Source: Streptomyces xantholiticus | GTDB taxonomy: Bacteria; Actinomycetota; Actinomycetes; Streptomycetales; Streptomycetaceae | Reading direction: 5' to 3' | DNA length: 64,000 bases | Assembly (NCBI RefSeq): GCF_014651015.1 | Contig: NZ_BMWB01000010.1 | Location: forward strand, 155,101 to 219,100 | In this document: one piece after another, positions 25,158 through 33,471 of the stretch | Numbering within the stretch: the stretch's first letter is position 1 | Layout of the letters: each line of letters starts with the position of its first letter | Notes under the pieces: generated by a model | Database searches by the model: none | What the model was told of the DNA's origin: nothing | Seen by the model: the letters and a program-made list of their open reading frames with translations, nothing else | Program-made: the position numbers and the translations under genes

Positions 25158-25730
25158 CTACCGCTCGGCGCGGACCGGTTCGCGTTCCTGCTCCTTCACC
25201 GGGCCCTTCTTCGGCCAGATCGCGTACGAGAGCGCGATCAGGCCGTGGATGCCGGCCGCGCGCCATGCCGCGTACATCCAGCTCCGCAGCGAACCGGTCC
25301 GGCCGGCGTCGCCGACGTACCAGATCGCGATCTGGAGCAGCGCGGTCGCGACGATCGCGCCCACCGCCGTGCCCAGCCAGACCCTGCCCTCGTACCTGGC
25401 GCGGGCCATGCCGTGGCGCGGTGGCTTCCGCGGGGGCGGGCCGCCGGCGAGGCGGTGGGCGGCGTGGCCGTCGAGCCACTTGACGGTGCGGTGGCCGTGG
25501 CCGACGGTGTAGCCGATGTACAGGGCGGCCAGCCCGTGCTTCCAGTCCGGCTCGGCGCCGTTCTTGAGGTCGATCGCCGTGACCACCAGCAGCAGGACCT
25601 CCAGCAGTGGTTCGCACAGCAGCAGCGCGGCGCCGGTGCGTGGCATCTTCAGCAGGTAGCGGACGGCGAGTCCGGCGGCCAGCAGCACCCAGAAGCCGAC
25701 TTCGCAGATCACGATCAGCGTGACGATCAC
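25158..25730 (-). CDS. Conserved integral membrane protein
   Basis: A 190-aa protein with about five hydrophobic helices (near residues 2-25, 36-52, 62-75, 118-138 and 158-175). A Pro/Arg-rich cytosolic loop, GGPPPRKPPRHGM, lies in the middle. The C-terminus is charged (KKGPVKEQEREPVRAER). The GTG at 25730 is chosen for GGGAGAG upstream and because the first helix starts directly after it. No family with a known function is recognised. Its stop abuts that of the cobalamin adenosyltransferase (convergent), and its 5' end faces the chiS start. Confidence 0.78.
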   Translation of the reverse strand: MIVTLIVICEVGFWVLLAAGLAVRYLLKMPRTGAALLLCEPLLEVLLLVVTAIDLKNGAEPDWKHGLAALYIGYTVGHGHRTVKWLDGHAAHRLAGGPPPRKPPRHGMARARYEGRVWLGTAVGAIVATALLQIAIWYVGDAGRTGSLRSWMYAAWRAAGIHGLIALSYAIWPKKGPVKEQEREPVRAER

Positions 25731-25882
25731 GGCAGCTCTCCCTTCGTATGGTTCGAGCGTGTCGGCCGCCGGGCGCCGACGCGTCGTCGGCGGTGACGAA
25801 CCGGGACTGCATCCTTCGATGTACGGCGGGCTCACCCGTCACGCGGAGGCACAGGGGCCGCGGCGCCGTGTTTGATGGACGA

Positions 25883-27088
25883 GTGACCATCCCCCGCCCC
25901 CCTCGCGACGACGCGCTCATCGCGATTGCAGGCCTGCTCGGCGGCCTGTTGCTGTGGTCGCTCGGAGTGCACACCAACGGGCCGACGGCTCCGCTGCCGT
26001 CCTGGGTGACGCTGGTGCCCCTGGTCGTGATGTCCGGGCTGGAGCTGCTGCGCCGGACCATGCCGCGCACGGCCCTCCTCGCGGGCACCGCAGCGGTCCT
26101 GGTCGACCCGTTCACCCCTGGCAGCATCGCGACGCTCCTGATGTTCGCCGACCTGGCGTACGCGGCCGTGGTCTACGGCACCCCCGCCTCCGCCCGGCGT
26201 ATCCCGGTCACCACCGGGCTGATCACGATCGCGGTGACGATCGGTTTCCTGGCCTGGCTGCGGGAGCCCGTCGCGCTGCTGATCGGCGTCGTCACCGGGC
26301 TCGTCTCGTTCGGCCCCGCCGCCACCGGCGCCATCGTGCGCAACCACCGGGACGCGGCGGACGCGGCCCGTCTGCGCGCCGAGCAGACCGCGCTGCTCGC
26401 TGAGATGGACCGTACCCAGGCCATCGCGGCCGAGCGGGCCCGCATGGCCCGCGAACTCCACGACATGGTCGCCAACCATCTCTCCGCCATCGCGATCCAC
26501 TCGACCGCCGCTCTCTCCATCGACGACGAGGTGACCACGAAGCAGGCCCTGACGGTGATCCGGGAGAACAGCGTGGAGGGCCTGGCCGAGATGCGCCGGC
26601 TGATCGGGCTGCTCCGGGACAGCAGCGGCGACGCGGCACCGGCCGCGGCACCGACGCTGGAGGGACTCGACGCCCTGGTGGAGCAGGCCCGGACGAACGG
26701 CGCCGCGAGCGGACTGACGTTCCTGCTGGACGACGACCGGGACTCGGGCGGGCGGCTGGCCGCGCCGGTGGAGCTGGCGGCCTACCGCATCGTCCAGGAG
26801 TCGCTCACCAACGCGATCAAGCACGCAAAGTCCGGCAAGGTGCTCGTCGAGGTGTCCGGTACGGCCGACGGGGCGCTGACCGTGGCGGTGAGCAGTCCCC
26901 TCGGATCGCGGTCCGGCCCCCGGGCGCCCGGCTCCGGTGCGGGCCTGGTGGGGATGCAGGAGCGGGTGGCACTGCTGGACGGGACGTTCGAGGCGGGACC
27001 GGCCCCCTGCCCGACGGGTGGGCCGGAGAAGATCTGGCGCGTACGGGCGGTGCTGCCCGTGGTGGACGACGAGGAGCCCTCGGCATGA
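25883..27088 (+). CDS. chiS: Sensor histidine kinase, likely ChiS
   Basis: A NarL-type (HisKA_3) kinase of about 401 aa. Four to five membrane helices occupy residues 8-150. The phospho-acceptor His is in ARELHDMVANHLSAIAIHS, and the HATPase domain has QESLTNAIKHA (N box) and GAGLVGMQERV (G box). The GTG at 25883 is used; an in-frame GTG at 25868 is also possible. It overlaps the response regulator by 4 nt. Position directly upstream of chiR and chiC is as described for the Streptomyces ChiS/ChiR system that controls chitinase C, so the name rests on synteny. Confidence 0.88.
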   Translation: MTIPRPPRDDALIAIAGLLGGLLLWSLGVHTNGPTAPLPSWVTLVPLVVMSGLELLRRTMPRTALLAGTAAVLVDPFTPGSIATLLMFADLAYAAVVYGTPASARRIPVTTGLITIAVTIGFLAWLREPVALLIGVVTGLVSFGPAATGAIVRNHRDAADAARLRAEQTALLAEMDRTQAIAAERARMARELHDMVANHLSAIAIHSTAALSIDDEVTTKQALTVIRENSVEGLAEMRRLIGLLRDSSGDAAPAAAPTLEGLDALVEQARTNGAASGLTFLLDDDRDSGGRLAAPVELAAYRIVQESLTNAIKHAKSGKVLVEVSGTADGALTVAVSSPLGSRSGPRAPGSGAGLVGMQERVALLDGTFEAGPAPCPTGGPEKIWRVRAVLPVVDDEEPSA

Positions 27089-27792
27089 CAGACGAATCGG
27101 ACGCCGCACACGGTGCCGCGCATGGTGCCGCACAGGACACGCCCCTGATCCGGGTGCTGGTCGCGGAGGACCAGAGCGCCGTACGGGCGGGACTGGTCCT
27201 GATCCTGCGCAGCGCGCCGGACATCGAGGTGGCCGGGGAGGCCGCGGACGGCGAGGAGGCGGTGCGTCTCGCCCGGGAGTTGCGCCCCGACCTGGTGCTG
27301 ATGGACGTGCAGATGCCCCGTCTGGACGGGGTGTCCGCGACCCGGCAGGTGGTCGCGGAGGGGCTGGCCGATGTGCTGGTGCTGACCACCTTCGACCTGG
27401 ACGAGTACGTCTTCGGGGCGCTGCGCGCCGGGGCGGCCGGTTTTCTGCTGAAGAACACCGACGCCGCCGGCCTATTGCTGGCGGTGCGGACGGTGGCTGC
27501 CGGGGAGGGGCTGATCGCGCCGGCCGTCACTCGGCGGCTGATCGCGGAGTTCGCCGCGCCCAGGGCCGTACGGCCTGCGGACGCTTTGGATCCCGCGGTG
27601 CTCGACGTGCTGACGAGGCGGGAGCGCGAGGTGCTGTCGTGCCTCGGGGAGGGGCTGTCGAACGCGGAGGTCGCCGAGCGGCTGTCGATGGCCGAGGCCA
27701 CGGTGAAGACCCATGTCAGCAGGCTGCTGGGAAAACTGGAGCTGCGCAGCAGGGTGCAAGCGGCGGTCCTGGCGCAGGAGTTGGGGGTCTGA
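27085..27792 (+). CDS. chiR: NarL-family response regulator, likely ChiR
   Basis: A 235-aa regulator. The receiver domain covers about residues 22-140 with the acidic pocket in VLVAEDQ, phospho-acceptor Asp in LVLMDVQMP and the conserved Lys in GFLLKNTD. A LuxR-type HTH occupies residues 172-230 (LTRREREVLSCLGEGLSNAEV, ATVKTHVSRLLGKL). The ATG overlaps the kinase stop (ATGA-type coupling). A short Ala/His-rich head precedes the receiver. Together with ChiS it probably acts at the paired repeats in front of chiC. Confidence 0.9.
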   Translation: MTDESDAAHGAAHGAAQDTPLIRVLVAEDQSAVRAGLVLILRSAPDIEVAGEAADGEEAVRLARELRPDLVLMDVQMPRLDGVSATRQVVAEGLADVLVLTTFDLDEYVFGALRAGAAGFLLKNTDAAGLLLAVRTVAAGEGLIAPAVTRRLIAEFAAPRAVRPADALDPAVLDVLTRREREVLSCLGEGLSNAEVAERLSMAEATVKTHVSRLLGKLELRSRVQAAVLAQELGV

Positions 27793-27819
27793 CACCGGAG
27801 GACAGCAGGGGAACACCTT

Positions 27820-27861
27820 TGGTCTGGACCTATTGACGATTGGTCCAGACCACCCTAATCT
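27820..27861 (+). promoter_or_regulatory. chiC promoter with paired direct repeats
   Basis: Repeats TGGTCTGGACCT (27820-27831) and TGGTCCAGACCA (27841-27852) are spaced 21 bp start to start, two helical turns. A clear promoter is interleaved: TTGACG (27833-27838), 17 bp, TAATCT (27856-27861). Such 12-bp repeats are the known chitinase control sites of Streptomyces and resemble the DasR-type TGGTCTAGACCA motif. Which protein binds here is not shown by sequence. Confidence 0.85.
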
Positions 27862-27948
27862 CCACCGAGCACACTGCGACGAGCCACGCGGTGTGCGCCA
27901 GTGCACGGACCACCCCTGACATGTCCGCACTCAACTCGAGGAGCATCC

Positions 27949-29811
27949 TTGAGCACACAAGCGCCACCAACCCCCCGCGCCAGAACGAGATTCAGAGGCA
28001 GAGCAACCGCCGGCCTGACCGCGTTGCTGCTCCCCCTCGCCGCCATGGTGGGCCTCGCCTCCCCGGCGGAAGCGGCCACCTCCGCGACCGCGACCTACAC
28101 CAAGACCTCCGACTGGGGCTCCGGCTTCGGCGGCAGCTGGACGGTGAAGAACACCGGCACCACGACCATCAACTCCTGGACCGTCGAGTGGGACTTCCCC
28201 TCCGGCACGAAGGTCACCTCCGCCTGGGACGCCACCGTCACCAACTCCGGCGACCACTGGACCGCCAAGAACGTCGGCTGGAACGGCACGCTCGCCCCCG
28301 GTGCCTCCGTCTCGTTCGGCTTCAACGGCAGCGGCTCCGGCTCGCCGTCGGGCTGCAGGCTCAACGGCGCCTCCTGCGACGGCGGCAGCGTCCCCGGTGA
28401 CAACCCGCCGTCCGCTCCCGGCACCCCGACCGCCTCCGGCATCACCGACACCTCGGTGAGACTGAGCTGGAACGCTGCCACCGACGACAAGGGCATCAAG
28501 AACTACGACGTCCTGCGCGACGGCGCCAAGGTCGCCACCGTCACCGGCACCACGTACACCAACACGGGCCTGACCTCCGGCACCGACTACTCGTACACGA
28601 TCCAGGCGCGCGACACCGCCGATCAGACCGGACCGGTCAGCGGCGCGGCCCGTGTCCGCACCACCGGCGCCGACCCGGGCCCCGGCCCCGGCCCGGGCGA
28701 GAAGGTCAAGCTCGGCTACTTCACCAACTGGGGCGTGTACGGACGCAACTACCACGTGAAGAACCTGGTGACCTCCGGCTCCGCGCAGAAGATCACGCAC
28801 ATCAACTACGCCTTCGGCAACGTCAGCGGCGGCAAGTGCACCATCGGTGACGCCTATGCCGACTACGACAAGGCGTACACCGCCGACCAGAGCGTCGACG
28901 GCGTCGCCGACACCTGGGACCAGCCGCTGCGCGGCAACTTCAACCAGCTGCGCAAGCTGAAGGCCAAGTACCCGCACATCAAGGTGCTGTGGTCGTTCGG
29001 CGGCTGGACCTGGTCAGGCGGCTTCGGCCAGGCCGTGCAGAACCCGGCCGCCTTCGCGCAGTCCTGCTACGACCTGGTCGAGGACCCGCGCTGGGCCGAT
29101 GTCTTCGACGGCATCGACCTCGACTGGGAGTACCCGAACGCCTGCGGTCTGTCCTGCGACACCTCCGGCCCCGCGGCCTTCAAGAACATGATGCAGGCCA
29201 TGCGGGCCAAGTTCGGCGCGAACAACCTGGTCACCGCGGCCGTCACGGCGGACGCCTCCTCCGGCGGCAAGATCGATGCGGCCGACTACGGCGGCGCCGC
29301 GCAGTACATCGACTGGTACAACGTGATGACGTACGACTTCTTCGGCGCCTGGGCCAAGAACGGTCCCACCGCCCCGCACTCCCCGCTCACCTCGTACCCC
29401 GGCATCCCCCAGGCCGGCTTCAACTCGGCCGAGGCGATCGCGAAGTTCAAGGCGAAGGGCGTGCCGGCCACGAAGCTGCTGCTGGGCATCGGCTTCTACG
29501 GGCGCGGCTGGACCGGTGTGACCCAGTCCGCGCCGGGCGGCACGGCGACCGGACCGGCGACCGGTACGTACGAACAGGGCATCGAGGACTACAAGGTCCT
29601 CAAGAGCAGCTGCCCGGCCACCGGGACCGTCGCGGGCACGGCGTACGCGCACTGCGGCACCAACTGGTGGAGCTACGACACCCCGGCGACCGTGAGCTCC
29701 AAGATGGGCTGGGCGAACAACCAGGGCCTGGGCGGCGCGTTCTTCTGGGAGTTCAGCGGTGACACGGCGAACGGAGAACTGGTCAGCGCGATCAACAGCG
29801 GCCTCGGATAA
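27949..29811 (+). CDS. chiC: Secreted family 18 chitinase
   Basis: A 620-aa extracellular chitinase. The signal peptide is about residues 1-42 (Arg-rich n-region, LTALLLPLAAMVGLASPAEA, cleavage near 42/43). A family 2 carbohydrate-binding module covers about 43-143 with conserved Trp residues. A fibronectin III domain follows at about 155-240, then a PGPGPGPG linker and the GH18 barrel from 255. The catalytic motif DGIDLDWE is at 387-394 with Glu394 as acid. The TTG at 27949 is chosen for GAGGAG just upstream. Expression is probably chitin-inducible through the promoter repeats and ChiS/ChiR. Confidence 0.95.
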   Translation: MSTQAPPTPRARTRFRGRATAGLTALLLPLAAMVGLASPAEAATSATATYTKTSDWGSGFGGSWTVKNTGTTTINSWTVEWDFPSGTKVTSAWDATVTNSGDHWTAKNVGWNGTLAPGASVSFGFNGSGSGSPSGCRLNGASCDGGSVPGDNPPSAPGTPTASGITDTSVRLSWNAATDDKGIKNYDVLRDGAKVATVTGTTYTNTGLTSGTDYSYTIQARDTADQTGPVSGAARVRTTGADPGPGPGPGEKVKLGYFTNWGVYGRNYHVKNLVTSGSAQKITHINYAFGNVSGGKCTIGDAYADYDKAYTADQSVDGVADTWDQPLRGNFNQLRKLKAKYPHIKVLWSFGGWTWSGGFGQAVQNPAAFAQSCYDLVEDPRWADVFDGIDLDWEYPNACGLSCDTSGPAAFKNMMQAMRAKFGANNLVTAAVTADASSGGKIDAADYGGAAQYIDWYNVMTYDFFGAWAKNGPTAPHSPLTSYPGIPQAGFNSAEAIAKFKAKGVPATKLLLGIGFYGRGWTGVTQSAPGGTATGPATGTYEQGIEDYKVLKSSCPATGTVAGTAYAHCGTNWWSYDTPATVSSKMGWANNQGLGGAFFWEFSGDTANGELVSAINSGLG

Positions 29812-29836
29812 CCCCCGGACCGCACTCGAGTGACAG

Positions 29837-29869
29837 CGAAGCCCGGGAGCGAATCTCTCCCGGGCTTCG
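29837..29869 (+). terminator. Hairpin terminator after chiC
   Basis: CGAAGCCCGGGAG (29837-29849) pairs exactly with CTCCCGGGCTTCG (29857-29869), a 13-bp stem with a 7-nt loop, 25 nt after the chiC stop. Confidence 0.85.
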
Positions 29870-29942
29870 TCATGCCCTCTCAGGCACGCTCGTGCGACAT
29901 CGGCTCTCCCCCGGACTCCGTCCGGGGGAGGGCCGAGCCCCT

Positions 29943-30395
29943 TCACGCCACATTGACTCGCTGGCCGGGCGGTGCCGCCTCCAGCCAGGCGAGGAAGCCG
30001 GTCAGCGCGTCCTCACTCATCGCCAGTTCCAGACGGGTCCCGCGGTGCAGACAGGCGAGGACGACCGCGTCGGACAGCAGCGCCAGCTCCTCCTCGCCCT
30101 CGGGCGTGCGGCGCGCCAGCACCTCGATCGCCGAGCGCTCCAGGACCCGGCGGGGGCGGGGAGCGTACGAGAAGATCCGGAACCACTCGACCCGGTCACC
30201 GCTGTAACGGGCCACCCCGTACACCCAGCCCTTGCCGGAGGCGTCCTGGCCCTCCCTGATGTTCCAGCGGAGGCTGCAGTCGAAGGTGCCGCCGGACCGC
30301 TGGATCAGTCTCCTGCGCAGCCCGAAGACGAACAGTCCGACCACCACCAGTGCGACCACGCAGCCGCTCACAAGCAGAGCGAGGAACATCTCCAC
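29943..30395 (-). CDS. DUF2550 membrane-anchored protein
   Basis: A 150-aa protein with one N-terminal membrane helix (FLALLVSGCVVALVVVGLFVF) and a cytosolic domain containing GTFDCSLRW, VYGVARYSGDRVEWFRIFSY and RRVLERSAIEVL, the pattern of actinobacterial DUF2550. Function unknown. Next to the atp operon end, as in other actinomycetes. A GTG at 30395 is assumed, but GGAGGT sits only 3 nt before it. The ATG two codons in has better spacing. Confidence 0.85.
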   Translation of the reverse strand: MEMFLALLVSGCVVALVVVGLFVFGLRRRLIQRSGGTFDCSLRWNIREGQDASGKGWVYGVARYSGDRVEWFRIFSYAPRPRRVLERSAIEVLARRTPEGEEELALLSDAVVLACLHRGTRLELAMSEDALTGFLAWLEAAPPGQRVNVA

Positions 30396-30444
30396 CGACC
30401 TCCTCGCATCGTCCCGTAACCGATATCACGTGCACCTGCATCGC

Positions 30445-30491
30445 CTCAGCCGCGGCACGGCCCGGAGGAGATCCGGGCCGGCCGCGGCTGA
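30445..30491 (-). terminator. Terminator after atpC
   Basis: CTCAGCCGCGGC followed by CGGCCCGGA (from 30445) pairs with TCCGGGCC and GCCGCGGCTGAG (to 30491), about 21 bp with one mismatch, around 30 nt past the atpC stop on the minus strand. Confidence 0.75.
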
Positions 30492-30520
30492 GGGACAAAC
30501 CTATCCGCGCAACGGCGCGA

Positions 30521-30895
30521 CTAGCGCACCGCCACCGCACGCAGACGGACGTCGGCGCGCCGCTCGGCGGCGGCGTCGGTGTCCGACTTCGCGCGCTCCA
30601 GCGCACGCTCGGCGCGCTGGACGTCGATCTCGTCCGCCAGCTCGGCGATCTCCGCCAGCAGCGACAGCTTGTTGTCCGCGAAGGAGATGAATCCACCGTG
30701 CACCGCGGCGATGACGGTCCCACCCTCGCTCGTACGAATGGTCACCGGGCCCGACTCCAGCACACCGAGCAGCGGCTGGTGACCGGGCATGACGCCGATG
30801 TCGCCGGACGTGGTGCGCGCGACGACCAGGGTGGCCTCGCCGGACCAGACACTGCGGTCCGCGGCGACCAGCTCGACGTGCAGCTCAGCAGCCAA
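30521..30895 (-). CDS. atpC: ATP synthase epsilon subunit
   Basis: A 124-aa subunit of the F1 central stalk. The N-terminal beta-sandwich contains SGEATLVVARTTSGDIGVMPGHQPLL, and the C-terminal helical hairpin is AELADEIDVQRAERALERAK. It couples rotation and can inhibit ATP hydrolysis. The start is a TTG at 30895 with GAGGAG upstream. It is last in the atp operon and is separated from atpD by 195 bp holding a strong hairpin, which may lower its expression relative to the other subunits. Confidence 0.95.
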   Translation of the reverse strand: MAAELHVELVAADRSVWSGEATLVVARTTSGDIGVMPGHQPLLGVLESGPVTIRTSEGGTVIAAVHGGFISFADNKLSLLAEIAELADEIDVQRAERALERAKSDTDAAAERRADVRLRAVAVR

Positions 30896-31046
30896 GGTTG
30901 GCTCCTCGGGTCACCACCCGGCAGTGATGCCGGGTGTTGGGTCATAAGTCTAGTAGGGCCCGGAACGCCGAAGCGTCCCGGCCCGCCCCGGTACGTGACC
31001 GGGAGTCCGGGGTGACCCCCCGGGGGGATGCAGCACAAGGCGTGGA

Positions 31047-31075
31047 GAAGGGGGCGGGACGCACCCGCCCCCTTC
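31047..31075 (-). terminator. Strong intercistronic hairpin between atpD and atpC
   Basis: GAAGGGGGCGGG (31047-31058) pairs exactly with CCCGCCCCCTTC (31064-31075), a 12-bp stem with an ACGCA loop, 16 nt after the atpD stop. It looks like a terminator or a 3'-end stabiliser inside the operon. Confidence 0.75.
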
Positions 31076-31090
31076 AGCGAGTCAGCAGAC

Positions 31091-32533
31091 TCAGGAGACG
31101 CCGAGCTCCTTGGCGTTGGCCTTGAGGTCCTCGATGCCACCGCACATGAAGAACGCCTGCTCGGGGAAGTGGTCGTACTCACCGTCGCAGATCGCGTTGA
31201 ACGCGGCGATCGACTCGTCGAGCGGCACGTCCGAGCCGTCCACGCCGGTGAACTGCTTGGCGACGTGGGTGTTCTGGGACAGGAAGCGCTCCACGCGACG
31301 GGCACGGTGGACAACCAGCTTGTCCTCCTCGCCCAGCTCGTCGATACCGAGAATCGCGATGATGTCCTGGAGGTCCTTGTACTTCTGCAGGATCCCCTTG
31401 ACGCGCGTGGCGGCGTCGTAGTGCTCCTGCGTGATGTAGCGCGGGTCCAGGATCCGGGACGTGGAGTCCAGCGGGTCCACGGCCGGGTAGATGCCCTTCT
31501 CGGAGATCGGACGGGAGAGAACCGTCGTCGCGTCGAGGTGGGCGAAGGTGGTGGCCGGGGCCGGGTCGGTCAGGTCGTCCGCGGGGACGTAGATCGCCTG
31601 CATCGAGGTGATCGAGTGACCACGCGTCGAGGTGATGCGCTCCTGCAGCAGACCCATCTCGTCGGCCAGGTTCGGCTGGTAACCCACCGCGGACGGCATA
31701 CGGCCGAGCAGGGTGGACACCTCGGAGCCGGCCTGGGTGTACCGGAAGATGTTGTCGATGAAGAAGAGCACGTCCTGCTTCTGCACATCGCGGAAGTACT
31801 CCGCCATGGTCAGACCGGCCAGGGCGACGCGCAGACGGGTGCCCGGGGGCTCGTCCATCTGACCGAAGACCAGCGCGGTCTTGTCGATGACGCCGGACTC
31901 GGACATCTCCTCGATGAGGTCGTTGCCCTCACGGGTACGCTCACCGACGCCCGCGAACACCGACACACCGTCGTGGTTGTTGGCGACGCGGTAGATCATC
32001 TCCTGGATCAGAACGGTCTTGCCGACACCGGCACCACCGAACAGACCGATCTTTCCACCCTTGACGTACGGGGTGAGAAGGTCGATGACCTTGACGCCGG
32101 TCTCGAACATCTCGGTCTTGGACTCGAGCTGGTCGAAGTTCGGGGCCTTGCGGTGGATGGGCCACCGCTCACCGATGTTGGCGTTCTCCTCGGGGACGTT
32201 CAGCACCTCACCGAGGGTGTTGAACACCTTGCCCTTGGTGAAGTCGCCGACGGGGACGGTGATGCCGTTGCCCGTGTCGGTCACCGGGGCCTGGCGGACC
32301 AGACCGTCGGTGGGCTGCATGGAGATCGCGCGGACCAGGCCGTCACCCAGGTGCTGGGCGACCTCGAGGGTCAGCGTCTTGAGCGCACCCTCCAGGGCCG
32401 GGTCGGCGACCTGGACGGTCAGCGCGTTGTAGATCTCCGGCATCGCGTCGACGGGGAACTCCACGTCGACGACCGGGCCGATGACCCGGGCGACGCGGCC
32501 CGTGGCAGCGGCCGTCTCAACTGTCGTCGTCAT
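31091..32533 (-). CDS. atpD: ATP synthase beta subunit
   Basis: A 480-aa catalytic subunit of F1. Walker A GGAGVGKT lies near residue 165, the family signature region around VLFFIDNIFRYTQAGSEVS is intact, and the DELSEED-region equivalent reads GIDELGEEDK. It forms the three catalytic sites with atpA. The ATG overlaps the atpG stop by one base (TAATG), indicating translational coupling. Length and all motifs are normal. Confidence 0.97.
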   Translation of the reverse strand: MTTTVETAAATGRVARVIGPVVDVEFPVDAMPEIYNALTVQVADPALEGALKTLTLEVAQHLGDGLVRAISMQPTDGLVRQAPVTDTGNGITVPVGDFTKGKVFNTLGEVLNVPEENANIGERWPIHRKAPNFDQLESKTEMFETGVKVIDLLTPYVKGGKIGLFGGAGVGKTVLIQEMIYRVANNHDGVSVFAGVGERTREGNDLIEEMSESGVIDKTALVFGQMDEPPGTRLRVALAGLTMAEYFRDVQKQDVLFFIDNIFRYTQAGSEVSTLLGRMPSAVGYQPNLADEMGLLQERITSTRGHSITSMQAIYVPADDLTDPAPATTFAHLDATTVLSRPISEKGIYPAVDPLDSTSRILDPRYITQEHYDAATRVKGILQKYKDLQDIIAILGIDELGEEDKLVVHRARRVERFLSQNTHVAKQFTGVDGSDVPLDESIAAFNAICDGEYDHFPEQAFFMCGGIEDLKANAKELGVS

Positions 32534-33450
32534 TACTTGTCACTCCCCGCGGTCGCGTCGGCCAGGGCGCTGGCGCCACCGACGATCTCGCTGATTTCCT
32601 GGGTGATTTCGGCCTGGCGGGCCGCGTTGGCAAGCCGGGAGAGGCTCTTGATGAGCTCCCCGGCGTTGTCGGTCGCCGACTTCATCGCGCGGCGGGTGGC
32701 GGCGTGCTTGGAGGCAGCCGCCTGGAGCAGCGCGTTGTAGATCCGGCTCTCGACGTAGCGCGGCAGCAGGGCGTCGAGGACGTCCTCGGCCGACGGCTCG
32801 AAGTCGAACAGCGGAAGGATCTCGCCCTTCGTCGCCGTCTCCTCCTTCGCCTTCTCGAGGCTGAGGGGCAGCAGCCGCTTCTGTACCGGCGTCTGCGTCA
32901 GCATCGAGATGAACTCGGTGAAGACGATGTGGAGCTCGTCCACACCACCCTCGGCCGTGTCCTTCTCGATCGCCGCGATCAGCGGGGCCGCGACCATCTT
33001 GGCGTCCGCGTACGTCGGGTTGTCGGTGAAGCCCGTCCACGACTCCGTGACCTTGCGCTCACGGAAGCCGTAGTACGACACACCCTTGCGGCCGACGATG
33101 TAGGCGTCGACCTCCTTGCCCTCGCCGCGGAGCCGCTCGGTGAGCTGCTCCGCCGCCTTGAGGGCGTTGGCGGAGTAGCCGCCGGCCAGACCACGGTCGC
33201 TCGTGATGAGCAGGATCGCGGCGCGGGTCGGCGTCTCCACCTCGGTGGTCAGGGCGTGGTTCGTCGTCGACCCCGTCGCCACCGCGGTCACCGCGCGGGT
33301 GAGCTCGGTCGCGTACGGCGTGGAGGCCGCCACCTGGCGCTGCGCCTTGACGATGCGCGAGGCGGCGATCATCTCCATCGCCTTGGTGATCTTCTTGGTC
33401 GCGGTGACGGATTTGATGCGACGCTTGTAGACCCGGAGCTGGGCTCCCAT
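32533..33450 (-). CDS. atpG: ATP synthase gamma subunit
   Basis: A 305-aa rotor shaft subunit. The long N-terminal helix begins MGAQLRVYKRRIKSVTATKKITKAMEMIAASRI, split here by family motifs. The C-terminal helix ends EITQEISEIVGGASAL, the typical gamma signature. It starts 22 nt after atpA and couples to atpD. Confidence 0.97.
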   Translation of the reverse strand: MGAQLRVYKRRIKSVTATKKITKAMEMIAASRIVKAQRQVAASTPYATELTRAVTAVATGSTTNHALTTEVETPTRAAILLITSDRGLAGGYSANALKAAEQLTERLRGEGKEVDAYIVGRKGVSYYGFRERKVTESWTGFTDNPTYADAKMVAAPLIAAIEKDTAEGGVDELHIVFTEFISMLTQTPVQKRLLPLSLEKAKEETATKGEILPLFDFEPSAEDVLDALLPRYVESRIYNALLQAAASKHAATRRAMKSATDNAGELIKSLSRLANAARQAEITQEISEIVGGASALADATAGSDK

Positions 33451-33471
33451 GAGTCAGGTCCCTTCCGTCGT

